Assembly: GCF_004193775.1 (NCBI RefSeq) | Contig: NC_041003.1 | Coordinates: 26,537,735-26,601,734 of the forward strand | Reading direction: 5' to 3' | Source: Glycine soja | Taxonomy: Eukaryota; Streptophyta; Magnoliopsida; Fabales; Fabaceae | DNA: 64,000 bases | Shown here: positions 1 to 11,510 of the stretch, one piece after another | Layout of the letters: each line of letters starts with the position of its first letter | Numbering within the stretch: position 1 is the stretch's first letter | Notes under the pieces: generated by a model | What the model was told of the DNA's origin: nothing | Seen by the model: only the letters and a program-made list of their open reading frames with translations | Databases searched by the model: none | Program-made: the position numbers and the translations under genes

Positions 1-3000
1 TGTCTAAGAGAGTCACTGCTTCTGCCATAGTGATTTCTTCCATACTGTTGGTCTTGTTCCCTGTCATCATACTTCCTAGAATGGTGAGAGACTCTTGCAG
101 AATTTTCTCTCACTAGATTTGGACTTGAGCTATGTCCATGCCTAGGACTAGCTGCAAATAAAGAAGGGCATAAATTTATTTATTCAAACCTTACGTCATA
201 AGTAGAATAGCTTAGCATTGAATTTTGTAACACTAAGATCAGTATTGCAGGGTCATATTATGCAAAACACTTTCATAGAGATTCTTATCGCAGCAGAGGG
301 ACACTGATATTAGTGCATACCCAAAAGCAAACTTTTTGAAAAACAATAAGCAATGCCATAATGTGCAATGAATGGTATTCAATGCATATAAGACAAGAAC
401 TAGTAACAACATGTTTGCTTTCACATCTTCATACGTTGTGTGTTTAACAAAACAAAGATTCACAGCTTCTACGGAACTGAAGGTAATTAATGTGATTTTA
501 TTAGTATATATGCATTTTGGCGTGTCCAAACTCCAAACACGCACTAAAAAAATTAACCAATATGAATAGTAAACCTTTATGTGACTATGAAAATAGAAGA
601 AAATTTGGCTTTTCAGAAGAAAAAACAAAAACAATAAGATAAAAGAGACAATAGGAACCACTGTATCCTGATTTGATACAAAATCTTCAGTTCGATACAT
701 ATCACAATGGCTTTTGACCTTGAATCATTTGCTGAATCATGTGAATCGCTTCTATATTGGAGGAATTGCAATTCAGAGCCATATTGTGCAATTCTTGCAC
801 AGCAGGTTGGGCACACAGAGCATGTCAGGTCACACAACTAGTGATACGAAAATGCAGCTAACAGAGGAAGCACCAACAGCAAGGGTGCAGAAGGGAGAAG
901 AGACCAGGAGCAAGAGGAAGGTGGTGAAGCCAACATACCTTGAGGATTACGTTTGAGGGTAGTTTTGGAAGAGGGAAATTAGGAAGATCAATTTGTTTTG
1001 CAAGTTTGCCCATGAGGGAGCAAAATGCCACAAGTAGGATTTGGTGCAGATAATATCCGCCACGGAAAACCGCCAAAGGATAAAAGGGTTGGCGTTTTTT
1101 CGAAAATCCGCCACGGAAAACCGCCATGGCGCCGCCATGGCCGCCATTTAACAACACTGATCACATCATTATCACTACCACCACCACTACTCCAAAAAAA
1201 AGATATAAAGAAAAAACAAATTGCACCCAAAACAGAAAGGATAAAAGAAATATGGCTCCAAAATTTAGGATGGGATCTGAACCAAATATGAAAAGGACCA
1301 AAGGAGTAAAGGCTGGTAACAAGACTTCAGGTTCAACTCAGCGGGACAGATTCTTCATCCAAGGGCAAAAAAAGAAAATATCAAAATAAGTTGTTACAGC
1401 CAGATGGAGAATGGATTTGGGCCAGTAACAATGGTTTCTAGCCAGAAATGTGGCATTGCTATTTGAGACATGACTGAGAGCCATTGTGGCATTCCAATCT
1501 ACATGCCACAATGGTGAAACACAGCCCCACAAACCATGGTGGCGCACAGTTCTGTTTTATTACCTGATTGTAGTATTTATCAGTTTGTGTAATCACTAGG
1601 TCTGCTAGTGAGTCAGCTACGAATTGCATTTTTAAAAAGTATGTACTGTTATAGTACCTCTGGTACTCATTAATGAATATATTATATTTTTGGCTGATCA
1701 AAAAAAAAAAAAAAATGGTGGCGCACAATAGCTGAGAAACTATTAACTACTTTGTACTGGATTACCTAATCATTCCTATCCTACAACATTTAAAATATGC
1801 AAGAACATGCAGATGTAGTACCATTCCAATTTACTTGTAGAGAAAATATAAAAATTATAGGCTAAACCAAATGGATAATATAAGTATCTTTTTAAAAATT
1901 AGTCTAATCACAATTTCTGGCTAACAAAACTAATTACAAAAATTTCTATTCAACCATACTTAGGGTGCTTTTATTTCAAGTTTTACAAAATTATTCCCGG
2001 GAGTGTGAGCCTGGAAATGTAACATTCCCATGTTTGGTACAAGTTAAAAAAAAATATTCTCAGGCATTATTTATTACAAGAATCCATATTACACATGTTT
2101 CCCCTCTTTCTACTCCCATGTAAAAAGGGTGGGAATCTTATATTCTCATGGAAATGGAAGTTATTTTCTAACATGACTTTCCACTTTCCCTTTCTTCTAT
2201 CTTTTTCTTTTTAATATTTTTATTTTAATTGAAATAAATTTAAAAATATTCCAAGGAATTATAAGTGGTTGCCAAACGTCTTTAACGGGAATAATATTCC
2301 CAAGAGCATCACTCCCATAAATATCATTCCCAAGAATATAATTTAGTCGACGAAACAAACACCCCCAAGAAGACTAAAAATCAGATTTCCAATTAAGAAT
2401 AAATGAAGTTCGGTCCTTCAAATTTAGAACTATAACTCATGCCACAACATCATATAAGATTACAAGTGCATAATTCCTGTTAGGATTTATGCTTCTAATT
2501 TCTAAACATACATTCTAACAATTGAGTGTATAACTGTGTATCCCTACCTTAATAAGAGAAAAAACTATTCCATCTATAGGGGAATTAAAATTCATGGCAT
2601 ACCAGCTAAAATATTCTCCAAAAACACTGACCACATAGATAGGAAAAAGAAATAGAATACATAAGCTATTAGTCAATTAAAATAGCGCAAGTGTTTTAAA
2701 ATTTTCTAAACAGAAACCCCATTCCCCTCTTATGCTAATAACAATCATACAACACAGTATCAGTTTTCTAAGATGCATAGGGAACTGCTGTCAAGTCAGA
2801 AAACACAGTGAATCAACCTTGAGTCTATCTTAGAAATTAGTCTTAGGGCATAAGTGCATAACTCAACCCCACAAAATCGGTTTGTAAGGAGAGGACTGCC
2901 CAAGCTTTATAAGCTCTATTAGATTCATATCTCTAGCCAATGTGGGACTAAATTAGCACCCTTGAGACTGCAATTAAGGCATCAGCTCCCAAAGAGGCCA

Positions 3001-3396
3001 CAGCTAAGGCAGGCTAAGGGTGACTGGCCACAATTAAGGCAGCTATCCAACAGTCTAGTATTCCCATAAATTAGATAATTTGGTCAGTGATAAAAGATAT
3101 TAAAAGTACCACCTATCTAATTTCCATCACAATAAGTACCAAGAATGAACACCATATATTAAGTTTCAAATGCCAAATTACCAATATTGGTTGCAAATAA
3201 GCATCAAATACCATTGTAACTTTAAAAAGAAATAAGATCAACAGCTTAAAAGATCCCAACCATCAGGTGAGGGTGATCCTTCAACAGGTGACCGACGCCG
3301 ATAATTCCTATTAGCTGCATCACCAGAAGGCTTGCGAAATGCATTTTTTGTATCAGAATTGCAATGAGGCAGAAACGGTGAGTTTGAATCCATCAT
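1..3396 (-). CDS. Arg/Ser-rich protein, N-terminal exons of a host gene (partial)
   Basis: Two minus-strand coding exons fit together. The first runs from an ATG at 3396 (a second ATG follows at once) to 3261 and encodes 45 codons plus one base, with the motif RKPSGDAANRNYRRRSPVEG. It ends at GATG|GTTGGG, a plausible donor. The second starts at 151 after a pyrimidine-rich acceptor ending TTTGCAG, is in the matching phase, and stays open to the window edge. It is rich in Ser, Arg, His and Asp (PRHGHSSSP, YGRNHYGRSSDS). This composition suggests an RS-type nuclear, perhaps RNA-processing, protein, but I do not recognise the family and name no function. The 3.1-kb intron holds transposon debris. 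It is the only frame here that does not look like a mobile element. The phase match across the intron is the main support; a transcript would settle it. Confidence 0.6.
1055..1126 (+). repeat. Pair of 21-bp direct repeats, 51 bp apart
   Basis: The string ATCCGCCACGGAAAACCGCC followed by A occurs at 1055-1075 and 1106-1126. It is followed by a GC-rich CCGCCATGGCGCCGCCATGG stretch that stands out in AT-rich intron DNA. It is probably a remnant of a transposon end, but no target duplication was found. Confidence 0.5.
1549..1714 (+). mobile_element. 5'-truncated LINE 3' end with poly(A) and 13-bp TSD
   Basis: A 166-bp insertion ends in a run of 15 A (1700-1714) after TTTTTGGCTGATC, typical of plant L1 3' tails. 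The 13-bp sequence ATGGTGGCGCACA flanks it at 1536-1548 and 1715-1727, a target-site duplication of LINE length. No coding sequence is left. It lies in the large intron of the Arg/Ser-rich gene. Confidence 0.8.
1963..2366. mobile_element. Probable MITE in the gene intron
   Basis: The left end GGGTGCTTTTATTTC and the reverse complement of the right end (GGGGGTGTTTGTTTC) agree at most positions. The inner flanks also share GGGAGTG and ATTCCC motifs in inverted order, giving a foldback of about 400 bp with no coding capacity. I could not find a clean target duplication, so the superfamily is open. Confidence 0.45.
2859..2950. repeat. Dispersed-repeat-like segment with CCAATGTGGGACTA
   Basis: The stretch from ACAAAATCGGTTTGTAAGG to CCAATGTGGGACTA resembles short dispersed repeats common in legume DNA, where a TGTGGGACT motif lies near an LTR end. 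The resemblance is from memory of such repeats, not from ends seen here. No TSD was found. Confidence 0.3.
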
Positions 3397-4060
3397 GCTA
3401 AGCCTGTAATTGCACAAACACAGTCGGTAAGAAAAGACTAGTGCAAAAAGACAAGGCAAAAGACTAGTGCAAAATTTCAGAAATAGACAGAAATTAGGGG
3501 TCTAGCTAGCAGTTACAGTGCCTATTAAACAGACTCGTAAATAAATTAATGCCAACCTCTTCAACCAAGGGCTAGTCCTACTGACATCGAGGGTATCAAT
3601 TTTTCGGCTTCACTATTTCAACAACACAGCAAAATTAAAATACATATAAATAAATGGAACTGTTAGCTTTTGAATAGCAAAAATGAAAGATTCAAATTAA
3701 GAAAAACAATCCAGAAATTCAGCACCGCTTCGAATTTTTTAAATAAAATGAAAGAGTTAATCGCTTCAGTTCTCTGGGTTTTCCTAAGTAATCAAGCAAA
3801 CGAAGAAAAAATAAATATAATCCAAAGATTAAATGTAAACAAGGCAAGCATCAAATTTCATGGTCAGAAAAACGTAAAGAGAAAGAAACGGAACCAGCTA
3901 CTGCGAGGTTTCGGAAGATGACTGATTCGTCGGAATTTTGGTGCTTGTAATTGAAAGCAGAGAGAATGAATAGATGCGCAGGAAGCCACGAAACCCTTGA
4001 TTGATTCTGCAATATGTCGTTTCAGTTCGTTTGAATGAAGAAGAGCGTTGCGCCTTTAAA
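3397..4060 (-). promoter_or_regulatory. 5' leader with leader intron, and proximal promoter, of the Arg/Ser-rich gene
   Basis: Read on the minus strand, an acceptor ending ATTACAG sits at 3404, seven bases upstream of the first ATG, so the coding exon has a short untranslated head. A possible donor (GCA|GTAGCT) lies at 3901, giving a leader intron of about 500 bp. The leader exon (about 3902-4050) is pyrimidine-rich like many plant 5' UTRs. No convincing TATA box is seen. The donor choice is tentative. Confidence 0.4.
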
Positions 4061-4110
4061 ATAAAAAGAGAAAAAATCGGAAAGAAGAGACCTGAGCGGC
4101 GATAGATATT

Positions 4111-4540
4111 TCACCCCCAAAAATGATATTTTTTAATTTTTAACCATACCTGGTTAATATTTTAATTCATGCATTCTACAGGTTAAATTTCCACCAAAAT
4201 AAAATTTGTAGGTTTAATTTAATGCATCAATTTAATATTATTATAATAAATATTAAATGATTTAGATAAATTTTAATAATTTTATTTGTGGAACAACATC
4301 AAATATATTTTAATATAATAACTATTAATATAATAATTAATAAACTAAGGTCCCTTCATGATGATGGTTAGTTTATGATTTTCGATATGTAATTTTTAAA
4401 ACAAAACGCACTCAGTAAAAATAGATCTTAATTGATTTTTAACTCAATTTCAAAAATATTTTACAATTATTATCAAAACCAAGAAAAAAGGTTATATAAA
4501 TTTGATTTTAGTTTTAAAAAATACATTTTAACCATCATTA
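4111..4540. other. AT-rich intergenic stretch
   Basis: Very AT-rich sequence with many TTTAAT and TAATAT runs lies between the leader of the minus-strand gene and the trinucleotide-rich block. I see no gene, repeat boundary or RNA here. Confidence 0.5.
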
Positions 4541-4828
4541 TCACCATCACCACCACCACTTTCCCCGCCCTGCCCTCACCATTGCCTCTAGTGCCACCAT
4601 CACCACTATTTTGTTGTCTCCATCGTGTTGTTGTTGTCGTTATCACTATTTCACTCCACCACCACCATCATTCCACCATAGTTATCGGCACTACCACTGT
4701 CAGCGTCGCCATCACATCATCACCACCATCATTCCAATGCTACTCTCACCACCATCACCACCATTTCATCGCCTCCTCCATCGTTATTGTCACCATTGTT
4801 GTCACTATTTCATCCCACCACCACCCAT
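4541..4828. repeat. Imperfect CCA/TCA trinucleotide low-complexity block
   Basis: The block is dominated by CAC, CCA, ATC and TCA triplets. Frames read through it give runs of His, Ser, Pro and Thr or Ile and Val; these are an artefact of composition, not proteins. Confidence 0.85.
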
Positions 4829-4965
4829 AATTTTCAAAATCGAATTGATGATTGATATGGTCAAGGCATTTGGTCACTCGGTCAATGGTTGAACCAATGG
4901 GTCATTAGTTGATCTCTATGACCCAACCTTTATTAGAAAAAAGTTAAAATTTTATACACAACCTT

Positions 4966-6465
4966 AAGAAGCTACCCAAAGAATGGAGAACCTCTAGGGA
5001 CTTATCACTTGACAACATAATAGTGATATAAACAAATGGGTAACCACTCATAGCTTTTTTGAAAATTTTAGATATGTGGCTTTTGTATCCCAAGTAGAGC
5101 CAAAATCTATTGAAGAAGCTTTACTTGATGAACATTGGTAGTTGGCAAAGCAAGAAAAATTGAACCAATTTAAAAGAAAAGAAGTTTGGGATTTTGTTCC
5201 AAGAACTAATGCTTAATAAGTAACGGGAACTAAATGAGTATTTAGAAACAAAATTGATGAAACTGGTTTCATAACCAAAACACAAAGCTCATTTAGTAGC
5301 CAAAGTTTATAGCCAAGAATAAGGCATTGATTATGATGAAACATGCTTCTGTTGCAAGACTTGAGACCATAAGATTTCTTCTAGCTTTAACTTCCTTAAT
5401 GGATGTTAAGTTTTTTTCCAATGGATGTCAAAAGTGCATTTTTAAATGGATACATAAAAGAGGAAGTCTATGTTTCTCAACCCCTTGGATTTATTGATTA
5501 TGACTTTCCTAATCATGTATACAAACTAAAGAAAGCACTTTAGGGACTTAAGCAAGCCCTTATGTCTTGGTATGAAAGAATAAGTAATTTCTTACTTGAA
5601 CAAAAATTTGAAAGAGGTAAGGTTGACACTACCTTGTTCATTAAGAAAACTAAAAAAGATATCTTACTAGTTCAAATTTATGTTGATGACATTATTTTTG
5701 GAGCTATTAATGATGTCTTGTGCAAAGAGTTTGCTAAGACCATGTAGGGAGAGTTTGAAATGTCCATGATGGGGGAATTATCCTACTTCCTAGGACTCTA
5801 AATAAAACATTTAGAAAGTGGTATTGTTATCAACCAATATGAGTACCGTATTGACTTACTTAAGAAGTTTGGTATGTAGAAGTCCAAAGAGTCATCGACA
5901 CCTATGTCCACCTCATGCTACCTTAATCCGGATGAAAAGGGTAAACATGTAGATGAATCAAAATATAGAGGTATGATTGACTCACTATTATATCTAACTA
6001 CTAGTCATCCCGATATTATGCATAGTGTTTGTGTATGTGCTAGATTTCAAGCTAATCCTAAGGAATCTCATTTAGTGGCTATTAAGAGGATTCTTAAGTA
6101 CATTAAGGGTACATTAAAAGTAGGATTGTGGTATCCTAAGAGTGCATCTATTAGCTTAGTTGGGTATTCCGATTCAAATTATGCAGGTTGTAAAGTTCAT
6201 AGGAAGAGTTCTAGTGGTACTTGTCATTTGCTTGGGAGTGCTTTGGTTTCTTGGCACTCTTAGAAACAACCAACCAACCAACTAGCTGACATCATTTCAT
6301 TAGAGATCAAGTGCTTAAAGGAGATCGTGTATTAGAGTTTCTAGATATAACCAACCAACTAGCTGACATCTTTACAAAACCCTTGCATAGGGATAGATTC
6401 TACACCATTAGAAATGAAGTAGACATTTTAGATGAAGATTATCTAGTATAACATGCACATGCATT
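4966..6465 (+). pseudogene. Copia (Sirevirus-like) pol fragment: RT and partial RNase H, old and broken
   Basis: This is the plus-strand remnant of a copia pol. The pre-RT linker and RT start come first with several stops, then the clearer RT piece at 5562-5747 with the catalytic motif YVDD, then 5904-6263 with the motifs CYLNPDE, YRGMI and the RNase H entry YSDSNYAG, and finally the pol C-terminus at 6290-6450 ([11 protein letters not shown]). It parallels the pol at 47432-50518 but with many stops and frameshifts. Gag, protease and integrase are absent. About 200 nt of RNase H, including the TAEAEY catalytic part, are replaced by a 22-nt copy of downstream sequence. The 15.1-kb gypsy element inserted just after it, and the same copia resumes at 21606. 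Confidence 0.85.
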
Positions 6466-6967
6466 TGTGTTGTCATACCCTAATTTCGTCCGGAGATTAT
6501 TACTTGATGACATGCAACCTTTGGTTAGCCGCTTTGAGATACTTGGCGTCCTTTGTTGCACAATAAATGAAGTCCCGAGACGTCTCAGAAATCAAAAGGA
6601 AGCAGGCTTGCGCGATCCGTGAAATTCCGTAATGTGGCGGAAGTCGAAAAGAGGTGTTTTTGCGCAATCCATGAGTTTTCGTAACTTCTTCGAAAGCTAA
6701 AAAAGAGTAAATACATAATCCGTAAGAATTCGTAACCTTGCGGAAGGAAAATAAGTATCGTTACGAAATTCGCAAAGTTTCGTAACGTTACGGAAAAAGA
6801 ATTACAAAAAAAATAGAAGGGGGTACATTTAGTAAAAAGGGGGGGTGCAAATAGCAACCAGGCCCACTTGGGCCCTCCAGAAGATTCCTCCAGAAGGTTG
6901 TTGCTTCTGGAAGAAGCAACCTTGCTCGCCTGGGCGAGTTGGGCAGCAAGCTTCTCCCCTATTTTGC

Positions 6968-6975
6968 TATAAATA
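6968..6975 (+). promoter_or_regulatory. TATA box of the gypsy LTR promoter
   Basis: TATAAATA in the context GCTATAAATAGGGGG, about 500 bp into the 5' LTR; the identical box is at 20496-20503 in the 3' LTR. This marks the likely U3/R boundary region. Confidence 0.75.
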
Positions 6976-7727
6976 GGGGGAGAAGTGAAGAAGAAAAGGG
7001 TTCAGTCCCTTAGGCACTTCTCTCTCTCTCGAAATTGCTGAGGAAAATTAGTTCCGTGAAGAAAATCCAAGCCGAGGCGCTTCCGTAACGTTTCCGTGAG
7101 AAATTACGCGAAGATTCTCGACCGTTCTTCAAGATTCATCGTTCGTTCTTCGTTTCCTTCAGTCTTCAACGGGTAAGTACCTCAAACCAAGCTTTTCAAT
7201 TCATTCTATGTACCCGTGGTGGTCCACATTTTGTTTCATGTATTTTTATTCTCGTTTTCATTTACTTTTTATACCCCCTTTTGACGTGCTTAAGCCATTT
7301 ATTTAAGTCATTTCTCGCTTAATCTAAAAATAAGATAAATTTCCACCGATCGTTTGAATTGTATCATCCGTTAATTTTGGTTAAAACGAATTCCGACCGT
7401 TCGGTCGTGCCGTAACCACGTTGGAAATAAAAAAAGAGGTAAAATAATAATATAATAATAAAAAAAATACCTTTTAGTAAAATAAAAGCGTAAGATCAAT
7501 CGAACATTTTCTCTTTGGGATTTCTCATTCTTAATTGAATTGACTAATAACTAAAGTGAAACTAAGGCTAAAATCAACTCGCCTAGTCAAGCTCATCCAC
7601 AAAAATAGGATTTCGGAAGTTTATCATTTCAGTTTCTTACCAAGTAAAATGGATCATTCTTAAGGTCCAACGCCTTAAAATGACCACCTTTCAAGTAAAA
7701 AGAATCACTTGATTCACGCATATGAAA

Positions 7728-7796
7728 GAACTACGTAGGTCTGATTTCCTCTCCAAAGGAGGGTACGTAGGAGCAAGAGCCCCACTTTTGTCGACC
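7728..7796 (+). other. Two-hairpin structural element, 5' LTR copy
   Basis: The element runs from GAACTACGTAGG to GTCGACC. Hairpin 1 pairs CTCTCC with GGAGGG across AAA with one G-T wobble. Hairpin 2 pairs CAAGAGC with ACTTTTG, its last pair lost. Related copies are at 16758-16829, 21256-21324, 62550-62620 (minus) and 62831-62901 (minus). Confidence 0.6.
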
Positions 7797-8074
7797 TCAA
7801 AAAATAAAAAGAAATAAAAGTTAAGATAGCACAATTCCACAATTCTAAAAAATAGGCTGTTGTCTTTCGAGACAAACGTAAGAGGTGCTAATACCTTCCT
7901 CAAGCGTAAATACAACTCCCGAACTTAGAATTTTCATTTTGACCGGTTTCCTTTGGTTTTCCCGACGTTTTCCACAAATAAACGTTGGTGGCGACTCCGC
8001 GCATCTTTCCTCCTTTGGAAAGCGCACCCGTGAGCCTCGCCCTCGCTCGCCCGCGAAGGGCACGTTGCGACAGT

Positions 8075-8092
8075 TGGCGACTCCACTGGGGA
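8075..8092 (+). other. Primer-binding site of the gypsy element
   Basis: TGGCGACTCCACTGGGGA starts two bases after the 5' LTR. This PBS type is the one I associate with Ogre/Tat-lineage elements, described as tRNA-Arg primed; the tRNA identity is from memory and unverified here. Confidence 0.7.
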
Positions 8093-9779
8093 TTGATTTT
8101 GTGAGTTAGGCCTATTTTAGGAATTGTGAAATTGTGAAACTTTGTGTGTGCTTTTATTGAACTGTGTAAAATGTAAATAACTGTTGTCTATTTCGCATTC
8201 TTTTCACTGCATTCTAAGCACCCACGGGTTTGAGTAAAAAAGGGGGCCCTATACCCGGGTTCATGGGAATTTAAGGAGTGGAGGTGAATCTATCATCATG
8301 CTAGGTCTCCGACTTGCTTGATAATAGTGAAACCTCGTCTAGAGCTTTCTCTCTTTATAATGTGTTGTCGCTGGTATTCCATACCGCCACAATATTATTA
8401 TCTTGAGTGATGATACCTCTAGAAAACAACCGTGTGAGTTATGAATTGTTGGGGAGTAGTTATTAGAGACCCCTAGATATTGTCCTATAGGTTCCCAAAT
8501 AGGGGCAAAGAGAAAACACGCTCCGTGCCATTCGTTCTCATGCATTTTTTGGTAAATAGCACTAGTTTATAGTTTTGCTTGTGATGTTTGGTTTCTTTAG
8601 AGTAATACATCACTTTTTAATACACACGTTGAGGCGCCATAATGCCTAAAACGTAGTATTAAAAAGATGGATCTTTTTGGTCTCATATATGTAAATTCCC
8701 CCTTTGTTGTGTTTTCTCCCCATGTTATGCTTTTGCGCGTCTACATCATGTCGTCATGCACGCGTTGTATGTTGGTCTCGTCTTTTGTCATGGGAAGCCA
8801 GAAGATCCATATCGTCTTCTTAACTGCACACATGGGGCACTGTGCCCCCCAATGCGCAAGTAAGGAGAGATGATTTTCCGGGCTCTCGTGTCCGTAAATG
8901 CATTCATATCATGCACCGCATAAACATCTCTTCAGCATCATAATGAACATATCGTTCCTGCATTTGTCCGTTATCACATTCCCGCCTCACATTTTGCATG
9001 AGTCATTGCATCATCATGCATATGCATTCAACATACTTTTTGTTCTACATGTTTGCTCTTACATGATCCTTGTATTTTCCTCTACAAAACAAAAACAAAA
9101 AAAAAGGGAAGCATGAAAATTCATGATGCATTCTTAGTTGCATGTGTTAGGTACCATGAGCCAACCATGTTGGGATCATAAACTCATTTCACTTAAAAAC
9201 AAAATGATTGAACATGGTACCTAATGCATGGTTAACTAAGAAAAGATGTTTCTTCGGGCATCTCAATCTCATAATTACATTTTCCATGCATATCATGCAT
9301 ATTCCCGAGTCTTTCATCCCTATGAAATGTTGTTGAAGTATTGGCGATCAAAATTGTCATTCCCTGGGTTATGGGGTTGAACCAAGCTTGTGCTTTTACG
9401 AAAAGGTTCATCGAGTCAATTTGAAGCATGGAAGTAACCATCTTGCAAAAAATTGGGGCAAAAGATGGATTGGGTTACATCGTTGCTTCGTCTACTGCCA
9501 AACACATTTAGGACTGTTAATGTCCTTGTTACTTCCAGTTTCACCTTGACGAAGATGTCATGGACCATGTTGAAAATCTAAATTGATTCAACCCCATATC
9601 CAGTGTACAAATTCACAATACTTCAACTGTGCATCATTCGCATACATCCATGTTGTTCATTGGTTGCATTGCTCATTGCATTCTTTCCTTGAAAAAAAAA
9701 AAGAACTTAATCATTGTTATAAAAAAGAAAAAAAACATGCTTTACGGTGCCCTCACCAACTTGTGCTAGAGCTAGAGTA
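8093..9779 (+). other. Non-coding leader between PBS and gag
   Basis: About 1.7 kb with no sustained frame. It contains many CATGCAT-like words and short A runs. A long untranslated leader is usual for this lineage. Nothing else is recognised. Confidence 0.5.
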
Positions 9780-11510
9780 ATGGGTGAAGTAGAGGAGGTA
9801 CAAGAGTAGATGGAGGCCGACATGGAGGCCATGAAAGAGCAAATGGCCGCAATGATGGAGACCATGATGAGCGTGAAGAAGATAATGGAAGCCAATGCGG
9901 TTGCAATTGCCGCTACCAGTGTTGTTGCTAAGGTGAACCCGACGTCCCCATTCGGCATCAACCAAATGAATCATCCAACCTGAAATATGGTAGGCAAAGA
10001 TTTGGGAAGTACGAGCGGCCCCCATTATGCGCAAAGTCAAAACAAGGATGCCTCCCCACCATATGGCTTGCCTCCCAACTATACGCCACCCAATGTGGCG
10101 TACACTCCCAATAAGAATGTCAATAACCCCACTCCTATACCCATTGAGAGCCAACAACTCCAAACTGATCATGCACATGTCTCCTAAACCGTGGGGGAGA
10201 CACATGAAATTCGCCACCACAATCTAGCCGACTTCGAGCCTTGGCTCGGATATGCCACTGAAGGGCAAGTAGTTGGTGGTATACCCCTTGAAAACACTTC
10301 GGAAGGCCCTCAGTATCACCCCCAGCTACACCTCTTGCATTCCACAACAAGTAAAAACCCTCGTGCTATGGCAGAAATGGAAAAGTTGGATCATTTAGAG
10401 GAAAGGCTCAGAGCCATTGAAGGAGGTGAAGATTATGCCTTTGCTAACCTAAAAGAGTTGTTCCTAGAACCCAATATCATCACCCCTCCCAAGTTCAAGG
10501 TGCTAGACTTTGACAAGTACAAGGGGACTACTTGCCTCAAGAACCATCTAAAGATGTATTATCGGAAGATGGGGGCATGCGCAAAAGATGAGGAACTGCT
10601 GATACATTCCTTCCAAGAAAATCTTACTGGGGTAGTTGTTACCTGGTACACTAACTTGGAACCTTCCCGAGTCCATTCCTGGGAGGACCTAATGGTTGCC
10701 TTCGTTAGGCAGTGTCGGTATAATGGCTTTGGATAGGATGCAACTACAAAATATGTGCAAAAAAGGGGGCACAGATCTTTCAAAGAATACGCCCAAAGGT
10801 GGAGAACCTGGCAGCTCAAGTGGCACCTCAATGACGAAAAAACGATGACAATGATAGTAGACACATTACCAGTATTCTACTATGGAAAATGGTGGGCTAC
10901 GCACCTTCAAAGCTTTGCGGATTTGGTCTTTGCCAGTGAAAGGATCGATGTGGGTCTGAAAAAGGGCAAATTTAGTCACCCTGCTTGGACGAATGAGAAA
11001 ACTGGGGCAAATGAAGAGGGTGGGGATGAAGGAGAAGCCCGTGCTGTGATTGCCATTCCAATACAGCCAAGTTTCCCACCAACCCAACAATGTCATTACT
11101 CAGCCAATAACAAACCTTCTCCTTACCCACCGCCCAGTTATCCACAAAGGCCATCCCTAAAATCAACCACAAAGCCTACCTACCGCACTTCCAATGACAA
11201 ACACCACCTTTAGCGTAAACCAAAACACCAACCAAAAAATGAATTTTGCAGCGAGAAAGCCTTAGAATTCACCCCAATTCCAGTGTTCTATGCTGACTTG
11301 CTCCCATATCTACTTAATAATTCAATGGTCGCCATAACCCCAACCAAGGTTCATCAACCTCCATTTCTCCGAGAATACGACTCGAACGCAATGTGTGCTT
11401 GTCATGGAGAAGCCCCGTGGCATTCCATTGAGCATTGTAGGGCTCTGAAGCGTAAGGTGCAAGGTCTAATTGATGCGGACTGGCTGAAATTTGAGGAGAA
11501 TCACGTGTAA
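9780..11510 (+). pseudogene. Ogre/Tat-like gag, decayed
   Basis: A gypsy gag can be followed through three frames with stops. It begins at an ATG at 9780 with a Met/Glu/Ala-rich coiled-coil-like segment that is stopped twice. The central block at 10191-10736 holds the capsid-like motifs FKVLDFDKYKG, KNHLKMYYRKMGA and VTWYTNLEPSRVHSWEDLM. Block 10755-11213 continues with FKEYAQRW and MTMIVDTLPVFYY, then a Pro/Ser-rich tail. Block 11283-11510 carries a Cys/His cluster (CACH...HSIEHC) like a degenerate nucleic-acid-binding finger. Gag would normally form the particle and bind RNA. Nothing after it looks like protease or RT. The clear order of conserved blocks makes the family call firm, and the stops show it is not functional. 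Confidence 0.85.

Larger units (their letters stand above)
6471..8072 (+). repeat. 5' LTR of the non-autonomous gypsy element
   Basis: TGTCATACCC...GCGACA, 1602 bp. A TATA box (TATAAATA) lies at 6968-6975, followed by a CT-rich leader. It contains the stem-loop at 7655-7682 and the two-hairpin element at 7728-7796. Confidence 0.95.

Noticed and set aside
714..956. 80-codon frame ending in SKRKVVKPTYLEDYV
   Set aside because: The tail resembles retroelement linker sequence, but the frame is short, lies in the gene intron and has no second motif. Not enough for a call.
4432..4892. Frames rich in His, Thr, Ile and Pro
   Set aside because: Produced by CCA/TCA low-complexity DNA; no motif.
10191..11213. 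Gag as a functional gene
   Set aside because: The two long open blocks are in different frames with stops before and between them.
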